Source: Ampullaceana balthica | Lineage: Eukaryota; Mollusca; Gastropoda; Lymnaeidae | Length of the DNA: 64,000 nucleotides | Assembly (NCBI GenBank): GCA_944989445.1 | Contig: CALYLW010000178.1 | Span: 842,165-906,164 of the forward strand | Direction: 5' to 3' | Shown here: in pieces, positions 53,401 through 60,174 of the stretch | How positions within the stretch are numbered: the stretch's first letter is position 1 | Layout of the letters: every line of letters begins with the position of its first letter | The notes under the pieces: model-generated | What the model was told of the DNA's origin: nothing | What the model saw: the letters and a program-made list of their open reading frames with translations, nothing else | Database searches by the model: none | Position numbers and translations under genes: made by a program

Positions 53401-56400
53401 GACATCATTGTTATTTTACCTGAGACATCATTGTTATTTTAGCTGAGACATCATTGTTATTTTAGCTGAGACATCATTGTTATTTTAGCTGAGACATCAT
53501 TGTTATTTTAGCTGAGACATCATTGTTATTTTAGCTGAGACATCATTGTTATTTTAGCTGAGACATCATTGTTATTTTACCTGAGACATCATTGTTATTT
53601 TAGCTGAGACACCACTGTTATTTTAGCTGAGTCATCACTGTTATTTTAGCTGAGACATCATTGTTATTTTACCTGAGACATCACTGTTATTTTAGCTGAG
53701 ACACCACCGTTATTTTAGCTGAGTCATCACTGTTATTTTAGCTGAGACATCATTGTTATTTTAGCTGAGACATCATTGTTATTTTACCTGAGACATCATT
53801 GTTATTTTAGCTGAGACATCATTGTTATTTTACCTGAGACATCATTGTTATTTTAGCTGAGACATCATTGTTATTTTAGCTGAGACATCATTGTTATTTT
53901 AGCTGAGACATCATTGTTATTTTAGCTGAGACATCATTGTTATTTTACCTGAGACATCATTGTTATTTTAGCTGAGACATCATTGTTATTTTAGCTGAGA
54001 CATCATTGTTATTTTAGCTGAGACATCATTGTTATTTTAGCTGAGACATCATTGTTATTTTAGCTGAGACATCATTGTTATTTTAGCTGAGACATCATTG
54101 TTATTTTAGCTGAGACATCATTGTTATTTTAGCTGAGACATCATTGTTATTTTAGCTGAGACATCATTGTTATTTTAGCTGAGACATCATTGTTATTTTA
54201 GCTGAGACATCATTGTTATTTTAGCTGAGACATCATTGTTATTTTAGCTGAGACATCATTGTTATTTTAGCTGAGACATCATTGTTATTTTAGCTGAGAC
54301 ATCATTGTTATTTTACCTGAGACATCATTGTTATTTTAGCTGAAACATCATTGTTATTTTAGCTGAGACATCATTGTTATTTTAGCTGAGACATCATTGT
54401 ATTTTAGCTGAGACATCATTGTTATTTTAGCTGAGACATCATTGTTATTTTAGCTGAGACATCATTGTTATTTTAGCTGAGACATCATTGTTATTTTAGC
54501 TGAGACATCATTGTTATTTTAGCTGAGACATCATTGTTATTTTAGCTGAGACATCATTGTTATTTTAGCTGAGACATCATTGTTATTTTAGCTGAGACAT
54601 CATTGTTATTTTAGCTGAGACATCATTGTTATTTTAGCTGAGACATCATTGTTATTTTAGCTGAGACATCATTGTTATTTTAGCTGAGACATCATTGTTA
54701 TTTTACCTGAGACATCATTGTTATTTTAGCTGAGACACCACCGTTATTTTAGCTGAGTCATCACTGTTATTTTAGCTGAGACATCATTGTTATTTTACCT
54801 GAGACATCACTGTTATTTTAGCTGAGACACCACCGTTATTTTAGCTGAGTCATCACTGTTATTTTAGCTGAGACATCATTGTTATTTTAGCTGAGACATC
54901 ATTGTTAAGTTAGCTGAGACATCATTGTTATTTTACCTGAGACATCATTGTTATTTTACCTGAGACATCATTGTTATTTTAGCTGAGACATCATTGTTAT
55001 TTTAGCTGAGACATCATTGTTATTTTAGCTGAAACATCATTGTTATTTTAGCTGAGACATCATTGTTATTTTAGCTGAGACATCATTGTATTTTAGCTGA
55101 GACATCATTGTTATTTTAGCTGAGACATCATTGTTATTTTACCTGAGACATCATTGTTATTTTAGCTGAGACATCATTGTTATTTTAGCTGAGACATCAT
55201 TGTTATTTTAGCTGAGACATCATTGTTATTTTAGCTGAGACATCATTGTTATTTTAGCTGAGACATCATTGTTATTTTACCTGAGACATCATTGTTATTT
55301 TAGCTGAGACATCATTTTTATTTTAGCTGAGACATCATTGTTATTTTAGCTGAGACATCATTGTTATTTTACCTGAGACATCATTGTTATTTTACCTGAG
55401 ACATCATTGTTATTTTAGCTGAGACATCATTGTTATTTTAGCTGAGACATCATTGTTATTTTACCTGAGACATCATTGTTATTTTACCTGAGACATCATT
55501 GTTATTTTACCTGAGACATCATTGTTATTTTAGCTGAGACATCATTGTTATTTTAGCTGAGACATCATTGTTATTTTAGCTGAGACATCATTGTTATTTT
55601 AGCTGAGACATCATTGTTATTTTAGCTGAGACATCATTGTTATTTTAGCTGAGACATCATTGTTATTTTACCTGAGACATCATTGTTATTTTAGCTGAGA
55701 CACCACCGTTATTTTAGCTGAGTCATCACTGTTATTTTAGCTGAGACATCATTGTTATTTTACCTGAGACATCACTGTTATTTTAGCTGAGACACCACCG
55801 TTATTTTAGCTGAGTCATCACTGTTATTTTAGCTGAGACATCATTGTTATTTTAGCTGAGACATCATTGTTATTTTACCTGAGACATCATTGTTATTTTA
55901 GCTGAGACATCATTGTTATTTTAGCTGAGACATCATTGTTATTTTAGCTGAGACATCATTGTTATTTTACCTGAGACATCATTGTTATTTTACCTGAGAC
56001 ATCATCTTTATTTTACCGTAGAGTAACGTTATTTTAACTGACACATCATCTCTATTTTACCCTTTATTGACATCATGCTGGTTATTATATCCCAGGGCTT
56101 AGGCCTTAGATACTTTAAACTGTAAACTCATTCTCACAGATTATATTCAGAGAATATTTTGTGAATGAACGCGGTGGTCGAGTGGCAGCGCACTGGACTG
56201 TCGAACCGATGGTCACGGGTTCGAATCCGTGTGAAGGCAAGGGTTTGTTCCCGGGGCCTAGGGCGTCCCTGAGTCACCCCGCTCCGAATGGGTACCTAAC
56301 ACTACATGTAGTTAGGCGGCTGGGTAATGCGTGGAACCCACAAAGCCGTGGCCTGTGAATGCTGCATCACTTGCCAACAGATCATCTGTCATGGTCTGTG

Positions 56401-56985
56401 GACGCAACTATCTTCTGCATAGAAGGAGCGTCTGTATAGATAAGATAAGATAATGAATCACAATTATTTGACAGATGCGTAGCTGGACCCACGATGTTTT
56501 CTTTAGCAGCGTGTTAGGGGCCGTGTCCATAAAGGGCGTCAAGCTATTTTTGACCATTTTAACTCCCCCTCCTCCTGCCATCAACTGTCACAGATCTTGG
56601 ACCAACTAAAGTGCGTCACTCTTTCAAACAAAAATGTTGTTTTTTATTAACAAAATAATTAAAATTTAGATAATACCGTGACGTCACACATGGTCGGGGG
56701 GGGGGCTCCCCCTGTCACACTTTCTTACCCCCCTCCACCATCTGGAGCGTGACGTACATTACGGACGGCCCCTTACGGGTCCAAAAAATAAAATGTGGTT
56801 AGAATTAATTGCTTGGCTTATTTCCCTTGTCTGATTAGAAAAGTTACAAGCACATGGTCATGGTGGGACGTCACCCTTCAGGCTGGAAGGAAACCAGGGG
56901 AGTGGACAAGGTGCTGACCAAGGGGAAACACGACGAAGGGGGCAGTCAGAAACATGACATAATAGGGTATGTGGATTTAACATGA
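35268..56985 (+). CDS. gene 2: giant CFAP97-like protein, 6 exons, about 2968 aa; tandem paralogue of gene 1
   Basis: Six exons joined at GT-AG sites give 8907 nt, an exact multiple of three, with all phases consistent. The protein starts MSGRHIARRNSRAGG. It then has about 2760 codons of very acidic, Ser/Asp/Glu-rich disordered sequence, including nine 13-residue LSRDEPELDQDTK-type repeats (residues about 1512-1628) and four LDTDKPCRGRLEN-type repeats (about 2065-2131), then a Ser/Pro-rich basic zone (about 2344-2480). The C-terminus (about 2834-2945) reads FEKIQAERHL..., SSKPCVDCH, RRRERINYDS...ALENVKFLEML, then YDRDEQLKDF. These align with gene 1 and with the CFAP97 C-terminal pattern (..ERI..EN..LL..L......QL.DY). 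A ciliary or flagellar role is inferred from the family only. The C-terminal tail is shorter than in gene 1. Confidence 0.72.
36339..44618 (+). CDS. gene 2 exon 2: giant 8.3-kb exon
   Basis: Acceptor GTTGCCACAG, donor GGAGC|GTAAGT, phase 1 to 1, 8280 nt without a stop. It begins RSSTRGNSNSNNVFNSDSD and ends VTQLNRQRM. It encodes the acidic disordered body and its internal repeats. GC content is highest in the first 1.5 kb and the last 1.5 kb. The middle is more AT-rich and enriched in Asp/Glu/Val, suggesting expansion of the centre by repeat growth. Antisense open frames are shadows. Confidence 0.92.
39955..40110 (+). repeat. degenerate in-frame coding repeat (F/V KHDD..DDDE type)
   Basis: Within gene 2 exon 2. 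Units such as SFKHDDHVDDDEAVKHDD recur about four times, with GCATGACGA cores at DNA level. Confidence 0.7.
40700..41050 (+). repeat. in-frame 39-bp coding repeat, nine units of 13 residues
   Basis: Nine consecutive 39-bp units in gene 2 exon 2 encode LSRDEPELDQDTK variants. The period is a multiple of three and the DNA copies (CTGTCACGTGATGAGCCTGA) are highly similar, so expansion is recent. Each unit carries CACGTGA or CACGCGA. Confidence 0.93.
42361..42560 (+). repeat. in-frame coding repeat, about four units (LDTDKPCRGRLEN type)
   Basis: In gene 2 exon 2. Units of about 39-42 bp contain CTAGACACAGATAAACC. One or two Cys per unit stand out in an otherwise Cys-poor protein. Confidence 0.8.
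45078..45124 (+). CDS. gene 2 exon 3 (47 nt)
   Basis: Acceptor CTATCCTCAG, donor GTTAAG|GTAATT, phase 1 to 0. Encodes LKLREHAKKRPKAVK. Phase equivalent of gene 1 exon 8. The intron before it (44619-45077) shows nothing recognisable. Confidence 0.75.
45468..46064 (+). mobile_element. 3' fragment of a non-LTR retrotransposon (reverse transcriptase C-terminus)
   Basis: The open + frame encodes LEKEIETRIGKASSLMARLN, then FHLRCLRRILHIKWQDKITN, RLRWLGHVRRMNSERIPRAL, LYGELATGMRKRGRPCLRF and a Lys-rich end. That is the familiar tail of RTE/CR1-like reverse transcriptases. The segment normally lying between VYQACVLSTL and the QLNSFH part (a YG.E.W motif) is missing, so it is a deleted copy. The 3' end is GAGGATGGACGGATGCC. 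It lies in gene 2 intron 3. Confidence 0.85.
46381..46863 (+). repeat. 55-bp tandem array of splice acceptors upstream of gene 2 exon 4
   Basis: Nine identical-spaced acceptors TTGTTCTCCTCATACAG end at 46411, 46466, 46521, 46576, 46631, 46686, 46741, 46796 and 46851. Each is followed by A(T/C)GATGACGATG, the first codons of exon 4. In the eight upstream copies the frame runs ATGACG(A/T)TGGCGTAG, giving a stop after five codons. Only the last copy continues into coding sequence. The unit therefore spans the intron-exon junction. Confidence 0.95.
46852..46982 (+). CDS. gene 2 exon 4 (131 nt)
   Basis: Acceptor CTCCTCATACAG, donor GGAAT|GTAAGA, phase 0 to 2, 131 nt. Encodes MMTMQEFEKIQAERHLTQAF then ARIHSSKPCVDCHMD. 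The KP.VD step is typical of CFAP97-family repeats. Same length and phases as gene 1 exon 9. Confidence 0.85.
47035..47285 (-). mobile_element. 3' terminal fragment of a non-LTR retrotransposon (zinc-knuckle end)
   Basis: The minus strand encodes ISCPTCGRTFSCKNRANRPP followed by a HRRLRR end and then an (AAC)n-like stretch. A CP.CGR.F motif with a downstream H is the usual C-terminus of endonuclease-reverse transcriptase proteins in invertebrates. No other part of the element is present. Confidence 0.5.
47518..49950 (+). mobile_element. decayed piggyBac-like transposon
   Basis: Termini are CCCTCTATTACACA at 47518 and the complementary GTGCGTAATAGAGGG ending 49950. A subterminal inverted pair (TACCATTTGGTAACAGTGCG at about 47886, its complement at about 49797) lies inside. 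The plus strand contains disrupted coding pieces with a piggyBac feel: an acidic N-terminal EDDDDVDETFNPESEYN near 48320, ANELEQFTGV near 48780, VVTGELILVMTRWL-type residues with DTRYDKVAN near 48870, and C-terminal RDQIAG..FRIKCVK near 49390. Many stops and frameshifts are present. The left flank reads TTAAAA and the right TAAAAA, so a TTAA duplication is only partly preserved. Confidence 0.65.
49957..50052 (+). pseudogene. stray ~95-bp copy of gene 2 exon 2 coding sequence in intron 4
   Basis: The stretch from AAATAAACTTAGTGTTACGC to GAGGAATCAAACTTTG matches gene 2 exon 2 at about 41222-41315 with only two visible differences (CCTGTAG for CCTATAG, GGTCTG for GGTATG). It begins a few bases after the right end of the piggyBac-like element and is followed by an A-rich (AAC)n tract. 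It cannot code here. 50060-50590 is otherwise AT-rich intron. Confidence 0.93.
50593..50722 (+). CDS. gene 2 exon 5, CFAP97-like coil
   Basis: Acceptor CCCCCCCCCACCCAAG, donor TTCAAG|GTATGA, phase 2 to 0, 130 nt. Encodes STKRRRERINYDSLIALENV, then KFLEMLRF and YDRDEQLKDFK. It aligns with gene 1 exon 10 (EN, Y.R...QLKD). The phase-2 boundary requires this acceptor rather than the AAAAG 12 nt later, which would break the frame. Confidence 0.82.
51035..56016 (+). repeat. 5-kb, 23-bp minisatellite with higher-order structure (gene 2 intron 5)
   Basis: About 216 copies of a 23-bp unit reading CTGAGACATCATTGTTATTT then TAG or TAC. Two main monomers alternate (TTTTAGCTGAG and TTTTACCTGAG), with occasional 22-bp units lacking one T (CATTGTATTT). 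A composite block starting GACACCACCGTTATTTTAGC recurs at about 52621, 53608 (as ACCACTG), 54734 and 55699. That gives a higher-order period of roughly 965-1126 bp (42-49 monomers). The first four or so units at the left edge are diverged. Confidence 0.97.
56168..56452 (+). mobile_element. full-length tRNA-derived SINE (family 1)
   Basis: A box TGGTCGAGTGG near 56175, B box GGTTCGAATCC at 56218-56228, then the conserved body (CCCGGGGCCTAGGGCGTCCC, CCCACAAAGCCGTGGCC, GCATAGAAGGAGCGTCTGTA) and a GATAAGATAAGATAA tail. It resembles the 27455-27716 copy almost throughout. The tRNA-like head is not a complete tRNA. Confidence 0.88.
56517..56772. mobile_element. Harbinger-like MITE, copy D
   Basis: Termini GGGGCCGTGTCCATAAAGGG and ACGGACGGCCCC, flanked by TTA on both sides (56514-56516, 56773-56775). 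It ends about 65 bp before gene 2 exon 6. Same orientation as copy C. Confidence 0.85.
56839..56985 (+). CDS. gene 2 exon 6 (stop codon)
   Basis: Acceptor TTGTCTGATTAG, phase 0, 49 codons with TGA at 56983-56985. Encodes KSYKHMVMVGRHPSGWKETR and ends KHDIIGYVDLT. The last codons lie inside the first units of a 28-bp array, so the present C-terminus was probably created or changed by repeat growth. A donor-like AATAGG|GTATGT at 56968 would allow an alternative end, but no further exon was found. Confidence 0.7.
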   Translation, partial: KSYKHMVMVGRHPSGWKETRGVDKVLTKGKHDEGGSQKHDIIGYVDLT

Positions 56986-57235
56986 CATTAGAGGGTATGT
57001 TAGTTTAACATGCCATTATAGGGTATGTTGGTTTAACATGACATTAGAGGGTATGTTGGTTTAGCATGACATTAGAGGGTATGTTGGTATACCATGACAT
57101 TATAAGGTATTTTGGTTTAACATGACATTGTAGGGTATGTTGGTTTTACATGACATTATACGGCATGTTGACTTAACACGACATTGTAGAGTATGTTGGT
57201 TTAACACGACATCATTGGTATGTTGGTGTAAAATC
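56951..57235 (+). repeat. 28-bp minisatellite starting inside the last exon of gene 2
   Basis: About ten units of about 28 bp with AACATGACATTAGAGGGTAT and GTTGGTTT. The first unit is coding (AAACATGACATAATAGGGTA), and the TGA stop falls in the second unit. Later units diverge progressively. Confidence 0.88.
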
Positions 57236-57239
57236 ACTT

Positions 57240-58540
57240 CTTTAGTAGGTTGGTTGTTGTTTAAGGGTTTATATTTTGACCATATCCATTCACAGAATCT
57301 GATTACACCACTTTAAAACAAGGCCGTAACGAAGGCTTTTTGACCACACTACTTACGGTTATTATGTCTTCATACGGAACCTGTGCCCCGTGAGACGAAC
57401 TGCCGGCCCGTACGTAGAGAGCCACAGACCAGCCTTCGTTTATCGATTAGCTTGAACTCACACCCGTGACCTTGGGAGCCAGTGCGCCGAGGTCAAGTTT
57501 GTTGCTCCAGACTCCAATTGTTTCAGCAGAGGACCGCTAGAAGTGTTTTAGAAGTTAACCAAGAGACAGGCATTCTTTTTATCGACTGCCTTATACACGG
57601 GACCACATAACCTAAAGCCAAAATATTTCCCACCTGCATAAAAACGTTTTTTAATAAGTGAGTGCAAGTTGATTTTTTAAAAAAATATGGAATGAAACGA
57701 GTTTATTTTATGTGTTTAAGCTGCTCATCACAGTCATTTATCCGTATGTGCTCATTTAGAAGATTTTTTTTCTCCCATGGCCACAGTTAATATATTTGTC
57801 TATATGTGATAACTTTATAAAGTACTTGTATATTTCTGTATCAGTTAGTCTTTGAATTATCAGTGTGATTTTTGCATCAGTCTGTATCTCGCCATTTAGG
57901 AGCCATCTTTTTGTATGTGGTCTATCGCAAGGCATTTGTCAGTATGTCGCCAAACACAAGGCATTTGTATGTGTGCTAACCATCTTAATTAAGATATTTT
58001 GAAAAGCTTTCTATAAGCAATGAATGTGCCATTAGCTGTGTGTAACCCTCAGTGTTATAGAATCATAATAATAAACTTAGTTTCCTACTTATGATGACCA
58101 AGCGTTACAGATATTAATACAAATCCATCATAAATAACGAAGTGGGAGTGTTTCAATATTTCATTTAACGTTGCAGTTGAAACTTTTTATTTTATATTAT
58201 ATAAGTGCTGTATTTAGAGTTTACCAATAATAATCATAGAATAATACCACCGAATAAGTCTTTGGACGGCTGGGTGAATGTTAGAGGTTAAAAGTGACTG
58301 AATGTGTTAACAAGATTATCAAATCATGAACCAGTACAAAGCAAGTCTTGGAACAAATGAAAAGAACAAATGACCACGCAACAATAAGTCAATACGGTAT
58401 TTTTTCATTAAAAATATAAACATCAACCAGTTCAACTAGACATTTCCAATGCGGTGTTGTCTAGCAGCTATTTTTAGAACATCTTTGAGTCATTTCAAAG
58501 TACTCCGGACAAGTAGTTTGTAGAAGAGACGGTAATGCAA
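57240..58540. other. gene 2 3' untranslated/downstream region
   Basis: AT-rich sequence without recognisable repeats or coding. It includes the candidate polyadenylation signal at 58070-58075. Confidence 0.5.
58070..58075 (+). terminator. candidate polyadenylation signal of gene 2
   Basis: AATAAA about 1085 nt after the stop codon of gene 2. No closer perfect hexamer was seen on the plus strand. Confidence 0.4.
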
Positions 58541-58541
58541 C

Positions 58542-58756
58542 ACCATGACGTGATGTAACATGATGTAATACGATGTAAAATGACGTAACACGATGCAGCA
58601 TGACGTAATACGATGCAGCATGACGTAAAACGATGTAACATGACGTAACACGATTTAACATGACATAACATGACGTAACACGATTTAACATGACATAACA
58701 TGACGTAACACGATTTAACATGACATAACATGACGTAACACGATGTAACATGATGG
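58542..58756. repeat. short-period tandem repeat rich in TGACGTAA
   Basis: Units of about 10-40 bp combine ACATGACGTAACACGAT, TTAACATGACATAACATG and CGATGCAGCATGACG. The best-preserved higher unit, about 39-40 bp, occurs three times at 58650-58740. Antisense open frames (VTSCYVMLNR-type) are repeat artefacts. Confidence 0.9.
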
Positions 58757-58812
58757 CGGTGAACATTTCACAAAAACTCATTGCTGTCATTTATGAGTAA
58801 AATTTATTTTAG

Positions 58813-59322
58813 TACGGTGGTGGTCCAACTTTTCAGTCGAAGGGCGCATCATTGGCTCATATAGCTCACGGGTCGCATCATTGGCTCATAAAGGTCAAGG
58901 GCCGCATCATTGGATCATGAAGGTCAAGAGTCAAGAGCCTAATCATAAGGTTATATGGTCAAAGGCCGCATCTTTGGGCCCTAAAGGTCATGGGCCGCAT
59001 CTCTGGGTCATAATGGTCATGGACCGCATCCTTGGCTAATGAAGGTCAAAGGCCACATCACTGGGTTGTAAAGGTCAAGGGTCGCATTATTTGGTCATCT
59101 CGTAAAGGTCATGGGCCGCATCATTGGGTCATTAAGATCAAGGGCCGCAAATAAAAATTTCAGCCTCAGTTAAATCACAAACTTGGCAATTTTAGCATAC
59201 ACTTATTGTTTTGTTTTTTTATTGTTTTTTTATTAAATAAAATATTCTGCAGGCTTACGTGGGCCCAGTCTATCATCAAGGGCAGCATGTGGCCCACAGG
59301 CCGCAAAGTGAACATCTCTGAT
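58813..59322. mobile_element. hAT-like nonautonomous element containing a ~28-bp internal array
   Basis: The left end CGGTGGTGGTCCAACTTTTC and the right end GCAAAGTGAACATCTCTG resemble hAT termini. The possible target duplication is poor (TTTTAGTA against ATCTAGTG). Inside, about ten units of 27-32 bp with GGGCCGCATCATTGG and TCATAAAGGTCA run from 58845 to 59150. Confidence 0.5.
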
Positions 59323-59335
59323 CTAGTGAAATGTT

Positions 59336-59341
59336 TTTATT
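59336..59341 (-). terminator. candidate polyadenylation signal of the homeobox gene
   Basis: TTTATT on the plus strand (AATAAA on the minus strand), 90 nt after the stop codon at 59431. Confidence 0.5.
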
Positions 59342-59430
59342 TCATTGTATAACATTATTTAACTTAGCAGTCTTTGGTCTTCTTAACAATTCTTAACAAG
59401 CGTTCCTTCCAATTCTTTCCACGGCTCACG

Positions 59431-60174
59431 TCACGGAGTGCCAACCCGCAGTAGATGTTTCGGAGACCTGCTTTCCAGTACGAGCTCATCGTCGCCAGAT
59501 GACAACCCGTTTTTGTTGGGACTCGAACTCTCTGAACGCGGAAATGTGGGGGATGGGGGTGTAGCTGCGCCACCGTCATACCGAGCGGCGTAGGGGTTGA
59601 ACGGGGAGGGCAGGAAACTGTGCACGCCCGCGAATAGTTGCGAAGTCACCGATCCTTCTCTTTTGACACAATCCCCCAGGGGACCCTCGTGTGTACCGTC
59701 AATGACACTGTCGGGTGAAGATCTTCTCACTGATGACGCGGGGGGAGCGAAGGCGTAGCCGTTTTGCAGCATGGTGGCAGATTTGAGTAAATTGTATTCC
59801 AGGAGCTCCCTCGGGATGCCAGGTATATTTCTCAGCAGAGCAGAAGGCGAGATTCTCGAAAAGTCTGCTTCAGGCAATCGCGTGTGTCTCGGCCACCGTC
59901 CCGTCACGTGACCTGTTTGGTCTGAACCTCTACCGCCCAAAGCGTTTCTTTCGTGGGCTGGCAGACCTTGTCCGAAAATGCTGGCTTGGTACAATAAAGG
60001 GGAGTAATACTGCAGTAAAATGGGGGATAACCCAAGCAGTGTTGGGTGGCTGTAGGGCTGAAAAGCGGCATGCGTCGCAGGAGAGATGGGTCCCAGGTCT
60101 TCTGGCAGGGTGTCCATAAAGTAAGGAGAGTCTGAGACAGTCAATGACTTGAAGAGGTCATGTCTTGGCTGTTT
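59431..60174 (-). CDS. homeobox gene last exon (C-terminal transactivation-like region)
   Basis: On the minus strand, acceptor TTTTCTTACTCCCAG, phase 0, 248 codons including TGA. It starts [20 protein letters not shown] and is Ser/Pro/Leu-rich, with [20 protein letters not shown] near the end. No OAR/aristaless motif was recognised. Confidence 0.8.
   Translation of the reverse strand, partial: KQPRHDLFKSLTVSDSPYFMDTLPEDLGPISPATHAAFQPYSHPTLLGLSPILLQYYSPLLYQASIFGQGLPAHERNALGGRGSDQTGHVTGRWPRHTRLPEADFSRISPSALLRNIPGIPRELLEYNLLKSATMLQNGYAFAPPASSVRRSSPDSVIDGTHEGPLGDCVKREGSVTSQLFAGVHSFLPSPFNPYAARYDGGAATPPSPTFPRSESSSPNKNGLSSGDDELVLESRSPKHLLRVGTP

Noticed and set aside
51035..56016. CRISPR-like regular array
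   Set aside because: Units are contiguous with no unique spacers, and the context is eukaryotic. It is a minisatellite.
27455..56452. Possible tRNA genes at the A/B-box sites (27477, 28930, 31225, 56218)
   Set aside because: They have pol III boxes but no complete cloverleaf, and share long identical non-tRNA bodies and GATAA tails. They are SINEs.
8831..56985. Genes 1 and 2 as one very long gene
   Set aside because: Gene 1 has a TAA-TAG end followed by a polyadenylation signal, and gene 2 has its own MSG start exon. The shared C-terminal module occurs once in each, as expected for tandem paralogues.
59364..59579. Alternative minus-strand frame at the end of the homeobox gene
   Set aside because: It overlaps the true C-terminal frame, which continues in phase from the homeodomain exons with typical Ser/Pro-rich composition.
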